Shown in pieces: positions 24,504 through 35,399 of a stretch of 64,000 nt of DNA. The stretch comes from Cenococcum geophilum 1.58 (Eukaryota; Ascomycota; Dothideomycetes; Gloniales; Gloniaceae), in assembly GCA_001692895.1 (NCBI GenBank), contig KV748177.1, positions 5,494,130-5,558,129 on the forward strand, given 5' to 3'. The notes below the pieces were generated by a model, which was given only the letters and a program-made list of their open reading frames with translations, searched no databases and was not told the DNA's origin. The position numbers and the translations under genes were made by a program. How positions within the stretch are numbered: position 1 is the stretch's first letter; each line of letters starts with the position of its first letter.

Positions 24504-24822
24504 TTTTTTTTTTTTTTTTATCCGTTATATTATACTACGTACAATACTGCGCATGCAGCCTCTAGGCTATGGCGCTATAGTCCTATATACATAAATCCCT
24601 TAGGGCAGCTTAACATATACTAGTAACTATATCCTAGTAGTTTATAAGCCCCTAAACTAGGGGTTTATAGTTCCTTAGTAAAATACTAAGTTACAAGCAA
24701 CTACTAGGGAATGAGAAAGCGGTAGAAAATTATAAGAAAATTAAGAAATCCTAACGCCTGTCCCTGTCCTTTTGTAATTTATTTCTATCCTTTTACTTAC
24801 TAATATCTCTTTACTAGGAGCC
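24504..24822 (-). other. LINE 3' untranslated region and poly-A tail
   Basis: Runs from the ORF2 stop to the A-tail on the minus strand. It includes a small inverted repeat CCCCTA..TAGGGG near 24651-24667 and the roughly 110-bp end segment shared with 10879-10990 and 38581-38715. The three copies agree closely over the block around gcatgcagcctctaggctatgg. Confidence 0.8.
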
Positions 24823-27800
24823 TAGTAGGAGTTACCTCCTTCTATAGATCCTGCTGTTATTAGCCACTTTCTAGTAGCTATTCCTGTCCTACTTAGAAAT
24901 AGAAAAAGCGTCTCTCTTCCTTTTTGTGTACAAAATAGCTTTTTTAGAGAGAGAGAAGAGCCTAGTTTCTTTTGCATTTCTCTTCTTTCTTCTCTATATA
25001 GGTTACAGTCTAATAGTAGGTGCCTAGGTGTTTGTAGTGCTCTACATTCCCTAAAGCATCTACCATCTTCGTCCTCCCCCCCTATTACTTTAGAGAAGGA
25101 TTTAAAATAGCCTTTTCCTAGCTTTAGCTGGAAGAAAGCTAATTATAGCCTTTTAGGATATTTATCCTTAGGGGCTTTAAGAGAAAAGGAATAGCTTCCT
25201 TTACAGATCCTAGTATAGTGTTTTCCTTTATTCTTATTCTGTTGCCAGTTATTTTTCCACTATTCTATTATCTTTTCTCTTACTGCTCTCCCTATATAGG
25301 CTAGGGAGGTATAAAAAGATTATAGTTTTCTTCTAAAAAGGCCCTTTTTAGCTAGCTTATCTGCTATTTTATTCCTATAGATTCCTAAATAGCTAGGAAC
25401 CCAGTAAAAGTTAATAGAGATCCCCTTACTAGCTAGATAGGAGCAGCTTTACGTAATTTTAAAGACTAGTTCTTACCCCCCTATAAGAGAATTAAGCTAT
25501 AATCTCTTAATAGCCGCTTAGCTATCTATAAAGATATAGACTTATTTCTCTTCTAGTCTTTATTATTTTAGGTATTCTAGGGCCCTATAGACTGCGTAGA
25601 TCTCTACGTCTATAATTTTCATATAGGGTCCTAGATTCCAGTTTGTTGCATATTTAATTCTATTTCTCTCCCCTATTTTACATACAGCAGCTATATTTAA
25701 TTTATTGTCTTTAGAGCCATCTATATAGTATATATCTACTAGGTCCCACTCTAGGGATTCTTATAAATTTTCCACTAGTTTTAGGTGTTCTTATACAGCT
25801 TCTTCCTTACTACCTTTTAAGATAGAAAAGGATGCAGAAACAGGAGGAAACCACGGTTTTTGCCAATCTAGAAAGGTTCTCTCTATTTTCCAGTTTTGAA
25901 TTAGCTGTTAAACTCTAAAGGCTAAAGATAGTAGCTATGTCTTTAGCTATAAGAAGTACTTTATAGTATAGTTTTTAGGGCTAAAACTAGAGCTAGAATT
26001 AGCTGCTAATTCGTCCCTATCTTTATTAATCTCTTTTATATAAACCTTCTTAATTACGTGGTTTTCCTTAAATTTTAGGATTTTTAATGCGTAGTTATTA
26101 CAAAGCTTTTTGAATCTAATTCTAGGAGGAGGAATAGAGGCTTCAATCTCCATAGCTTAGCTAGGAGATCCTCTAAACGCTCCTAGAACTAGTTTCAGGG
26201 CCTCATTTTGTAGAGATTGGTACCTATCTAGTAGGTAGTCTCTAGATTTGCTTTTCCACCAGCATTATACTCCGTAGTCTGCTATAGTAGTAACACATAC
26301 TATATAGAGTTGTCGTAGGGCTTATAGAGATAGACCTCTTTACATATTACCCAGTCTTCTAATTAAATAAAAGGCTGCCTTTGCTTTAGAGATTTGTATT
26401 TCTATATATTGTTTAAAAGTAAGCTTAGAGTCTAGGAATACCCCTAGCCACCTAACTAGGGGTTTAGGGGATATTTCTACATCTCCTAGCTTTAACCCTT
26501 CTTCTATAGTAGTACGTTTACTATAGAAGTATATAAGCTCTATTTTACTAACGTCGAAACTAATAGCAGCTTCTTTGGCTTTAGACATTAGCTCTAGCGC
26601 TATTCTCTCTAGCTTTTTACAATTAGATTTAGCTGAATTTAAGGTAACCGTAATTGCAAAATCGTCCATATAGCTAAGAGAATAGGCTCCTTCTGTCTGT
26701 ATGCTGCAGATATTGCATATATATAGTAGAAATAAGATAGGGGATATAGGCGATCCCTATAGTATCCCTGTTTCTAGTTCTACTTTTTCTTGTATTTGCC
26801 CATTAAAGGAAAGTAGCTACCCATTATATAAACGCTATAGGTAGTCCTAGTTCCTTATAGATAGATAAAAGCTAGTTTTTAGAGACATGGTCAAAGGCCC
26901 CTTTTACGTCTAGGAATAATATAGTAGCTATCCTTTGTCTAGCTTTTTTCCTACTATGTTTAGATTGGATATTATTTAGAAGTAGTAAGACTGCGTCTAT
27001 TGCGGAGCGCTGTCTTCTTCCTCCTAATTGGGAATCTTGAAGTAAGCTAGTAGTACTAGCTAGATATCCTAATCTAGTGGTAAAGATCTTTTCTAAAGTC
27101 TTTCCTAGGCAGTTTAGTAAGGAGATAGGTCTATAGGACTTTAGTAAAGAATAGTCCTTCTTATTTGCTTTAGGGAGAATAACTCCTCGAGCTTCTCTCC
27201 AAACCTTTAGCTAATAGCCTAGGATAAATAAAATCCTATAGATTCTATATAGAAGATCTTCTATAATAGGGTAGGCCTTTTATAAGATTGTAAAAGATAT
27301 CCCATCTGGTCCTGGAGCCTTTTTATTAGAGCTAGAGAAAATTGCTTATTTGACTTCTATTTTCTCCAGTTCTGGCCATTCCCATTTATTGTCTATTATA
27401 TAGTCCTTCCACTCTATAGAGCTAGTAGAAGGGGGGGTTTTAGGAATAGAGTAGTTATAAAAGCTTTATACTGGTCCTCGAAGCTTTCTACTAGTCTAGT
27501 TATCCCATCCTTGCTATACTATAGACTAGGGATTATTCGCAATGTTTTCTCCTTTGTGTATTTTAGGGCAGTAAAGACCTCCTTCCCTTGTGGTTTTTCT
27601 AGAAAGCTATTCCAGCAGCTAGTCTTGGCTTCTCTTATTGCGTAGAAGTATTGATTTTTAGCTTCTTTACAGGCTTCTAGTCTAGAACTTCTAGTAGGTT
27701 GTTCCTCTTGAAGTCTTCCTAGTTTTGCCATTTTTTGTCTTTTCTTTAGAAGCTCCTTATTCCACCATAGTTTAGAGAATTCGCAGGTTCTAGATTTAGG

Positions 27801-28889
27801 GATAGCTTTCTTTACTGCTAGCTTTATACAGCTAGTAAGATCTATTGCTAGATTGTCTACTAGTGTACTTAAGCTTCTATCCCTAGGCCTATAAAAATCT
27901 TCTAGAGAGGCTAGGGGACCTTTTTCTCCTATCTCTGTATAGGGGTTTTCTCCTACTAGTTCCTCTAGTACTAAAAGTTTTGCTTCTAGTTCTAGCTTTA
28001 GAACTTGCTCTTTTAAAGAAGTAGAGAAAAGCTCCCAATTTACCTTTTTTATAGAGAAAGGAGTTTCTTAAAGAGGGTTTAGGTATCTTTACGTCTCTCT
28101 AGTAAATAGAGAGAATGTTATAGTCTTATGATCAGATCCTGTTTCTTCTATTATAGTCCAATTATCCCAGGTATTTTCTTAAAAGTTTCCTAAGTAGAAG
28201 GCTAGGTCTATAATAGACTTTTCCCTTATATTGGATCTATAGAAGGTCCCTTTCTGTTCGTCTGAATTTAGTAGTTAGCAGTTGTATTTGTCTAGCCAAT
28301 CTACTAGTTCTTTGGCCTCTCTAGTCGGATTCCTCGCTAGTGCGTTCCACCGTGTATGGTGTAGGTTATAGTCTCCTATTAGTATAAAAGGGAGGTCTAT
28401 TTCTAGTTCTAGAATGGCCCTAGAGATAGTACTTGTGCTATTTCTTTAAGTTCTAGAGTTCTCGTCTAGTTGTTTCTCGTTATAGACATTAAACAATAAA
28501 AATCTCTCAAGTTGGCCGTAGATTTCTAATGCTATAATATCTGTGTCTTTGCAGATATCCTCCCTATTTCTATATTGTAGAATACTAGAGCTAGTTTTCC
28601 TTATATAGATAGCTACTCTAGGGCGAATAGCTAGATTACTAGGGAGAATAAGGTTAAATGCAGGATGTAGAATAGAGAAGTAGGATTCTTTTTGTCTATC
28701 TTTCCAGGTACTAGGTTCTTGTACTAGAATAATATCTATTTTTCTTCTAAATCCTATTTCTAGTAGGGTTTGCTGTGCTTCTTGTCTTTTTCCTACATTA
28801 TGTTGTATAAAGGAGATTTCTCCTCTAGCTTTAGAAACTAGTAAGATCTCTTCTTCTTCCTGTATAGAACCTTCTAAGCTTGTACTCAT
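24823..28889 (-). pseudogene. LINE ORF2: endonuclease, reverse transcriptase, RNase H
   Basis: About 1,355 codons, a normal length for Tad1 ORF2. The start is the ATG at 28889, inside the ORF1 stop (ATGA overlap). Domains on the minus strand: AP-like endonuclease from residue about 25 (FIQHNVGK at the start of the fold, ILVQEP motif near 28720); RT about 27250-26300 with FLDVKGAFDHV near 26890-26925 and the YMDD active site at about 26661-26675; RNase H about 25780-25450 with YIDGSKDN, EIYAVYRALE and FIDSQAA, keeping the acidic residues; then a C-terminal Cys/His segment about 25070-24920. It would nick target DNA and prime cDNA synthesis there. Several in-frame TAG/TAA codons, mostly where Gln or Trp is likely, make it a pseudogene. 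The longest intact parts are 28446-28889 and 26340-26669. Confidence 0.85.
28886..28889 (-). promoter_or_regulatory. ATGA stop/start overlap between LINE ORF1 and ORF2
   Basis: The last codons of ORF1 read ..CAC CAA TGA and the ORF2 start ATG shares the ATG of CAATGAG. Such an overlap suggests ORF2 is made by termination and re-initiation, as known for some LINEs. This fixes both the ORF1 end and the ORF2 start. Confidence 0.75.
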
Positions 28890-30340
28890 TGGTGTACTAG
28901 TTTAGCTGCTTTAAGAGACTCGCAGTCTTTGCTATTAGCAAAGTGGTTTTCTTTACAATTGCTGTAAAGAGGGGTAGTATGCTCGCAAGGTCTGCCTATT
29001 ATATTACAAATAGAACAGGAGTGGTCTTTAGATAGATATACTGCTGCACAAAATCGACAGGCCCTAGTAGAGCACCTATCTCCTATATGGCCAAATTTTT
29101 GGCAACTTGTACACTGTATAGTAGGAGAGACTTTTAGGTATTTAACCACCTTAGCAGCTACCCCTGCAATTAGGATTTCCTTCTGCTTAAGGATTTCCTG
29201 TCTTTTCTCCTCGTTTTCTATAGTAAAGACTATAGAGCCGAACCTAGCTTATGGATCATATCTCTTTTCCCTAGAAGAGATCTATTTAGGTATTCCCTGT
29301 ATCCTAATAGGATTAAAGGTCTCTATTTCCTCTTTTAGGAGTTTAGAGCCTCCTTCTCCTAGAAAGGGGGGAATAGGGACGCCGTGAGCTACTACCTGAG
29401 CCCAGGGTTCTAGTTTTTGTTCTCTTTTAAAGGAGAAGCAGCTTGACCAGATTTCTTTATATTTAACTAGAAAATCTGCATTATATTCTTCTGTAGTTAT
29501 AAGAAGAATATTCTGCTTTTCTCTAGTTCTAGCTATAGAAGCTATAACTGGCTTCTCTATTTGCAATTTAGACATAAACCGCTAATTGATTATATTTCGT
29601 ATAGAGAAGATATCTAGAGACTGGTCCTTTTTATCTGTAACTAGGACTAGTCCCCTTTCTTATAGCTGCTTCTTTTTCCCTCTAGTAGAGGTAGGGCTAG
29701 TTGAACTAGTAGTGCCGCTCGCTGCTTTACTTATAGTAGGGGGAACTAAGGTAGAGGAAGGAGAAGAAGATGAACTGGAAGGAGGAGGAGCAAAAGTAGA
29801 AGTAGAGAGGCCCTTCTTTAGCTTCTCTGCGTAGGTTTTCGGGGCTACCTCCTTACGGAGGGCTCTTAATTCTTCTACTAGTCCTTTTAGGACATCTCTT
29901 TCCTTCCTTTCTTTTTCTTTTATAAAGGGATTTTCTCCTACTAAAACGCTCTGTACGTAATCCCCTAGTAGTTTGACTTGCTCTCTTTTTTCTTCTTCTT
30001 CTTTTAGCCCTATATAGGCCTGGTTTAGGTTATCTAGAGCCGTTTGTAGGTGATATCTTGGAGAGAGAGAGGAAGGAGGTATACTAGCCGTAATAGGCTT
30101 GGGTATTAATGTCTTTCTTCTTTGGTTTTGGCTCTCTTTTGTAGAAGGAGATTGCATATACTACCTTTTTCTTGTATTCTTTTTTTCTACGTCTTTCCTA
30201 GATGGGCAGGGGGAAGGCGGAAGAGAAGAAGAAGAGGTAGATGAGCGTTCGTCGTCACTTGTCTCTGTATTTCCGCCTCTAGGAGGCCTTTGTTTAGGCC
30301 TAGTAGGCCTTATTATCTTATAGGGGGGGTTCCTAGTTTT
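28886..30340 (-). pseudogene. LINE ORF1: nucleic-acid-binding protein with CCHC knuckles
   Basis: Open segments at 29660-30157, 29282-29575 and 28886-29149 follow one another on the minus strand and form one decayed ORF1. The N-terminal part is rich in Ser, Arg and Lys, and the reading frame appears to run upstream past 30157 to about 30340 through an in-frame TAG. A charged, possibly coiled-coil stretch (KEEEEKREQVK) lies near 30000. The C-terminal part holds zinc knuckles (CTSCQKFGHIGDRC, then CRFC, CSIC and further Cys/His), as in Tad1-clade ORF1 proteins that coat the element RNA. The stop overlaps the ORF2 start as ATGA (28886-28889). The true start codon is uncertain. Confidence 0.8.
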
Positions 30341-30968
30341 TACAGTAGATAATAACCTCCTTAGGTCTCTTATCTCCTAGTATAGAGGTGAAAAGCTAGG
30401 TAAAAAGCCTTTCTAATTTTTACTATCCTTCTACGTCCTTTTTCCTTACTAACCCTACTAGAGAGTTTCTGGGGAAATTAGACTAAAAAGTAGTAGAAAA
30501 ACTAGAGAAAAAGACTATAATAGTTATTTTCTTCTCTATTAGAAGTAGAAAAAACTACTAGAAAAAAGGACTTGTTAGGCTTTTACTAGCAAAAAAGCCC
30601 GAAAAGGCAATCCTTCTCTTTCTAAGGAAAATCTGACTAAAGGAGATATAGAAAAGTACCTACACCCCCTATTTTATTAGGCTTTTGCTTTATTAGAAGA
30701 AAAACCTAGGAAAAGTCTATATTTGGTTTTGGTGTTCCTATCCCTGTCTTGCCTATTTCGCTTATAAGCTAGGACCACCCTTTCGAAAAAAAATTTCGTG
30801 GGGGTAAGGGGGCAAAAGGGTAAATAAATCCACCTCTAGCTTATTAGGCAGTAGGAATTAGGTCTTAAAAGTTAGGAAATCGATTGTTTTTAATAGGAAG
30901 ATGGGTATGCGTAAGTTTTGACGTGCGGCGCTACCTTTTAGTAAGGTTGCATGTGCGGTGAAGGTTTT
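30341..30968 (-). other. LINE 5' untranslated region
   Basis: The roughly 630 bp between the ORF1 N-terminal coding signal and the right target-duplication copy. It holds no clear ORF. Purine/pyrimidine-skewed stretches and a less AT-rich piece (about 30900-30968, with gacgtgcggcg and gcatgtgcgg) are present. An internal promoter is expected here in a full-length LINE but I cannot point to one. Confidence 0.6.
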
Positions 30969-30981
30969 GGGCAGAGCAGTT

Positions 30982-32020
30982 ATTAGAGAAGTAGGAGCTA
31001 CTTCCACATTTAAAGCAGAGGCCTAGCTTAGTGCATCATTCTTGTTTAGAGGACCCTAGTAGGGCATATCCTAGGGTCCCAGTGTCAATATCTATGGCGT
31101 TAGGGTGCTTAGGCTAGGATAATAACTTAGTAGACATTCGCGGGGTTATTATATTATATCAAAGAGTAAGCTTTAGTATTAGGCGTAGTATATTATTATA
31201 CCGTTTATTAATAACGTTTACGCAGGCGTTAAGGGCTCCCGGTAAGTCTACTAATTAGGGAGGTTTTTAGTTTAGGGCTTAGAGATTTAATAAGGCTGTT
31301 AATTAGTGTAGAGTTATTCTAGCCTGTTTTCTTTGCGTAACAATTAAATTTAGAGAAGTATACTAGAAAACTTTTCTTTTCTTAAGTTATATGGTTTATC
31401 TTCCTTTAAGCGGTAGCTTAGCGGTTCGGGTCACCGTATATAGCTTTAAGAAGTACGACTAGGCTTTATACTGAGTTCAGCTGGAGAGGTTTAATAAGGT
31501 TAGCTACGTCTCCTCCTAGTCAACTTAGGGCGTAGTAGAGTCGGTTAGCTTTAGTTAGGTAACGGTTAGCATTACTAGTCAGCTTATTCTTAAGTCGGCT
31601 TAAGAATAACCGAAGCTCTTGTTGTTTGCTAGTAAATACTAGAGGGTCTAGTAGTTTTTCAAATCGTTATAATATAGTAGTTGGTTCTACCGGTGGGATA
31701 ACTATTACTAGTTTAGGGCTCGTATTCCGCGTATTAGCTTTTAGTAATAGTAATCAGTCTTAGGGGCTTAGCGTAGGCGTCTTAAGGGTGCGGATCTCTT
31801 CTTAGAGGGCCTTAATTATTTTCTAGTGTCATACTTCTTGTTCGGCTTGCTATTAAGCTATAGCAGCTTGGTTTTATACGAGGGCGTCTATAAAGGACTT
31901 TTATATATCTGCCAATTGTTCCCGGAGTATAGATATAATATTAGCGGCCGTTATAGGGGCTTTAAGGTCGTTCTGCATTTTAAACAGGCGGGGCGGAGTA
32001 TAAGTTTTAACGCAATATAG
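30982..32020 (-). pseudogene. Gypsy-B Gag remnant
   Basis: Minus-strand remnant between the 5' LTR and the LINE insertion, colinear with the B' Gag at 33229-34165. It is the capsid-type Gag region of the element; no zinc knuckle is evident in the part seen. The plus-strand open frame at 31826-32020 is a shadow. Broken. Confidence 0.6.
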
Positions 32021-32391
32021 TATCACAGAGTAAGTATAAGTGGTAATAATATATAACGAAGTAGATATTATTAAGCTATGTATATAAACTGTGTAATAAA
32101 GTTAAGACGTTACGTAAGAAAAGAAGGTAGGGAAACGGGAAGAAAGGGCATATATTGTTAACTTAGTTACTTAGTTAATACGTATATAGAACAGAATAGG
32201 GTTTAGGTCGTGGTCCTAGCAGAACTTAGTAGAATTCGGTAGAACTTAGCAGAATGTGGCAGAATGCCGTAGATTGCCGTTAGATTGCCATTAGATTGCT
32301 GTCAGATTGCTAATTTACAGTTGATCTCTAATTGCTAAGTCGGTGGAAATAGGTAGATGTGTGCAAGGTGTTACGGGGGTGTCCCGTAACA
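32021..32391 (-). repeat. Gypsy-B 5' LTR (right)
   Basis: 371 bp, same length as 19980-20350, ending CCCGTAACA and followed by the GTAAG target copy. The five GAA triplets at 10-bp spacing are kept at 32222, 32232, 32242, 32252 and 32262. Confidence 0.93.
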
Positions 32392-32396
32392 GTAAG

Positions 32397-32805
32397 GCTT
32401 AAACTACTTAAGTGCTCTTCCTAATAGAAATAGTCCCGTATAGGCTATTCGATCTATAGGTATTAGTAGCTTCGCCCCTTCTTATATAATCTTAAAGTGC
32501 ATCTGCGTAAGAAATTCTTTAAGTTTTAATCGCTCCCCTAAAAATCTCTTAATCGATAGTAACTTAATTCTTACTGCGCCAACCCTATTAATCCTTTCTT
32601 CTAATGCTGTATTGTTTGTTATTAACTAGTTAACTATCTCTTATAGTTATCCGACTATTATAGGTTGCTATAAGTTAGTATCTGCTATACTAGTATTACC
32701 TCCTAACCTTAAAGTAGTTGCCGCCGTTAATAGCGTTATGGTGGCTGCTTTTGGTAGTATATTGTTTAACTTTCTGTATTTAATACCGTAACTAGGTAGT
32801 AATTA
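32397..32805 (-). pseudogene. Gypsy-D Gag N-terminal part and leader
   Basis: Sequence between the Gypsy-D 5' LTR and the Gypsy-B insertion. It continues the minus-strand Gag remnant that ends at 19974. About 400 bp, AT-biased, no open frame kept. Assignment rests on position inside the bounded element more than on recognisable protein similarity. Confidence 0.55.
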
Positions 32806-33228
32806 TATAATAAAACCTTATAGCAAGTACTACAATAGGCTTATTATTAGGCTAGGTGTGTAGGTAATGCAAATTAAAGTTAATAACGTAATAATAACTG
32901 GTAAAGTAGTTGCCTAATAGATTAACTCTAATTGTATTCTAAGAATTACTATAAGGAAGGGACTATCTAGGTAGGGATTAAGGGTCCTTAAATATACAAC
33001 CGTACTCCTATAAAATCCTTCTTATATATAATATACGTGTTATATATAAGGTATATAAGTTCCTCTTATCCCTCTCATTTAATACGTAGCATATTATGTA
33101 ACCTTAGTTACTATTCCTTATTATATAATTCTATCGGCTCTATCCTAGACTATACCTAAATTAACTAACTAGCTTCTTTTAACTCCTCTCCTAGTAGTCG
33201 TAATATTGTACTTAAAGCGTCCGTAACA
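32806..33228 (-). repeat. Gypsy-D 5' LTR (right)
   Basis: 423 bp, ending ccgtaaca, then the TTTTA target copy (33229-33233). It aligns end to end with the left LTR. Confidence 0.9.
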
Positions 33229-33233
33229 TTTTA

Positions 33234-34165
33234 GGGTTCTAGTATTAATATCTATAGCATTATAGTGCTTAAACTAAAATAACTAAGTAGATATTTATAG
33301 GGCTATTATATTATATTAAGGAGCGTGTTTTAGTATTAGGCATAGTATATTATTATACTATTTATTAATAACATTTATATAGGCATTAAGGGCTCCTAGT
33401 AGATTTACGCCTATTAGGAAGGTTTTTAGTTTAAGGCTTAAGAATTTAATAAGGCTGTTAATTAGTATAGAGTTATTCTAGCTAGTTTTCTTTACGTAAT
33501 AGTTAAATTTAGAGAAGTATACTAGGAAACTTTTTATTTCTTAAGCTATATAGTTTATTTTCCTCTAAGTAGTAGCTTAGTAATTTAGGTTACCGTATAT
33601 AGCTTTAAGAAGTATAACTAGGCTTTATACTAAGTTTAGCTAAAGAGGTTTAATAAGGTTAACTACTTTTTTTAGTTAACTTAGGGCGTAATAGAGTTAG
33701 TTAGCTTTAGTTAGGTAGTGGTTAGTATTATTAGTTAGCTTATTTTTAAGCTAGCATAAAAATAATTAAAGCTTTTATTATTTATTAATAGATACTAGGG
33801 GATCTAATAATTATTTAGATTGTTATAGTATAATAGTTAGCTTAGGGTAAAAGACTACTATAGGTTTAGGGCTTATATTCTATATATTTATCTCTAAAGA
33901 TAGTATTTGGTTTTAAGGTTTTAGTATAGGCATTTTAAGGGTACAGATTTCTTCTTAGAGGTCCTTAATTAATTACTAGTATTATACTTCTTATTTAGCT
34001 TATTATTAATTTAAAGTAGCTTAGTTTTATATAAGGGCGTTTATAAAAGACTTTTATATCTTTACTAATTATTTTTAGAGTGTGGATATAATACTAGCGG
34101 CTATTATAAGAGCTTTGGGTTTATTTTATATATTAATAGTAGTATAGGTAGTTAATATAATATAG
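33234..34165 (-). pseudogene. Gypsy-B' Gag remnant
   Basis: Colinear with the Gypsy-B Gag at 30982-32020 but with more C-to-T and G-to-A change. The first bases (agggttctagtattaatatc) continue the B' sequence interrupted at 12789. Confidence 0.65.
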
Positions 34166-34525
34166 TATTACAGAGTAAGTATAGGCGGCGATAATATATA
34201 GTAAGGTAGATATTATTAAGCTATATATATAAACTATATAAAGAGGTTAAGACGTTATATAAGGAAATAAGGTAAGAAAATAGGAAAAAAAGGGTATATA
34301 TTATAGACTTAGTTACTTAGTTAATATATATATAAAGTAGAATAGAATTTAGGTAGTAGTTCTAGTAGAACTTAATAGGATTTAGTAGATCTTAGTAAAA
34401 CTTAGTAAAATATAGCAGAATATAGTAGATTACTATTAAATTGCCGTCTTATAGTTAGTCTCTAGTTACTAAGTTAGTAGAAATAGGTAGATATATATAA
34501 GGTATTATAAGGGTGTCCTATAATA
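34166..34525 (-). repeat. Gypsy-B' 5' LTR
   Basis: About 360 bp, aligning with the Gypsy-B LTR, from tattacagag to tgtcctataata. It abuts a Gypsy-E LTR piece, so B' had inserted into a Gypsy-E LTR. The GAA array is partly eroded here. Confidence 0.88.
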
Positions 34526-35021
34526 AGGGCATCTTAAGGTAACTATAATAGTATCCCTTATATTACCCCCCCCTCCCCCCCCCCTTCTTATAGTTAGTCC
34601 CTAATTGCTATTACCTTATAGTAAAGGGAGATTATTAAGAGCTCGTTCTAAAAGGGTTTAAAGAAGTATTAGCTTAACTATATATAATCTAGCTATCTAA
34701 CCCCTACTTTAAACTCCTAAAAAACCTTAGTAAAAAATAATATAATTAAAGAAAAGATATAAGGATTACTAGAAGACTTATTAAAAGCTTACTAGAAATA
34801 TATTAGTAACTATTTAGGTTAAACTAAGGATTTTTATATAACTTTACGTCTAAGCCATTATATTAGTTTATAATTAACTTTAAGTATTATACATAATTTT
34901 ATATTCTTATTATAGTTCTATAAAATCTTTTATCTAGGATTTAGTATATAAGGCCTTAGCTTACCACTATATTTTAATTACTAAAATATTAATCTGTAAT
35001 CTTTTCTTATAATCTTCTATA
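34526..35021 (-). mobile_element. Gypsy-E 3'-end fragment
   Basis: Begins with the last 35 bp of a Gypsy-E LTR (agggcatcttaagg...tatccctta), then a long C run (polypurine tract on the minus strand, about 34565-34587), then about 430 bp that align with 50061-50500 of the complete Gypsy-E. It stops at the B'' LTR. It is strongly RIP-mutated compared with the complete copy, so older. Confidence 0.8.
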
Positions 35022-35399
35022 TATTATAGAACACCCCTATAATACCTTATATATATCCACCTATTTCTACTAACTTAGCAACTAAAGACCGACTACGAGA
35101 TAATAATTTAATAGAAATTTACGGTAACCTAATAGTAACCTGCCGTATTCTACTATATTCTACTAAATTCTACTAAGTTTTACTAAATTCTGCTAAGTTC
35201 TGCTAGGACCACCACTTAAATCCTATTCTGCTATATCTATATTAACTAAGCAACTAAGTTTATAATATATACCCTTTCTTCCTATTTTCCTACCTTCTTT
35301 CCTTACGTAATATCTTAACCTCCTTATATAGTTTATATATATAGCTTAATAATATCTACCTTGCTATATATTATCGCCGCTTATACTTACCCCGTAACA
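35022..35399 (+). repeat. Gypsy-B'' 5' LTR
   Basis: About 378 bp, reverse complement of the Gypsy-B LTR, from tattatagaacacccc to ccgtaaca. Confidence 0.88.

Larger units (their letters stand above)
24504..30968 (-). mobile_element. Tad1-type LINE, near full length, inserted in Gypsy-B
   Basis: A 6.5-kb non-LTR retrotransposon. Its A-tail appears as a T run at 24504-24519. Flanking gypsy sequence shows the duplicated target GGGCAGAGtAG (24493-24503) and GGGCAGAGcAG (30969-30979), and the Gag sequence continues on both sides as in the B' copy. The element has a 5' untranslated part, ORF1 with CCHC zinc knuckles, and ORF2 with AP-like endonuclease, RT, RNase H and a C-terminal Cys/His segment. 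This set and order fit the fungal Tad1 clade. Several in-frame TAA/TAG codons break both ORFs, yet long open stretches remain, so it is much less RIP-mutated than its Gypsy hosts and probably the youngest large layer. Clade assignment is from domain order only. Confidence 0.9.
19980..32391 (-). mobile_element. Gypsy-B, complete two-LTR fossil inserted in Gypsy-D
   Basis: Two 371-bp LTRs (19980-20350 and 32021-32391) are flanked by the 5-bp target duplication GTAAG (19975-19979 and 32392-32396), and Gypsy-D Gag reads through when it is removed. Without the nested LINE it is about 5.9 kb. Minus-strand order: 5' LTR, Gag (about 32020-30982, then 24490-24300), protease, RT, RNase H, integrase, chromodomain, polypurine tract, 3' LTR. 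By my count the LTRs differ at about 36 of 371 positions, all but one being transitions, so RIP rather than time dominates the divergence. It is broken, but less eroded than the B' copy. Confidence 0.93.
12795..33228 (-). mobile_element. Gypsy-D, complete two-LTR fossil inserted in Gypsy-B'
   Basis: Two 423-bp LTRs (12795-13217 and 32806-33228) bound the element. The flanking 5-bp target duplication is TTTTA (12790-12794 and 33229-33233), and the B' Gag sequence reads through once Gypsy-D is removed. Without the nested Gypsy-B it is about 8 kb. On the minus strand the order is 5' LTR, Gag (32805-32397, then 19979 to about 18300), protease, RT (about 17300-16130), RNase H, integrase (about 15350-14200), chromodomain (about 14100-13950), polypurine tract (about 13235-13219) and 3' LTR. 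It is broken, with dozens of interruptions. Confidence 0.9.
7807..34525 (-). mobile_element. Gypsy-B' outer copy, host of the large nest
   Basis: The element's own sequence is 7807-9570, 11023-12789 and 33229-34525; the rest is younger insertions. Read on the minus strand it has a 5' LTR (34166-34525), Gag (about 34160 to 33229, then 12794 to about 12400), protease, RT, RNase H and integrase (down to about 7850). Alignment by eye to the inner Gypsy-B copy (19980-32391) is colinear, and the two break points are cleanly bridged by that copy. Its 3' end and 3' LTR are missing at 7807. It is more heavily RIP-mutated than the inner copy, as expected of an older layer. Confidence 0.8.

Noticed and set aside
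29586-29834. Plus-strand open frame opposite LINE ORF1
   Set aside because: It is complementary to the low-complexity Ser/Pro and Glu/Lys coding of ORF1 on the minus strand; the same holds for 30099-30323.
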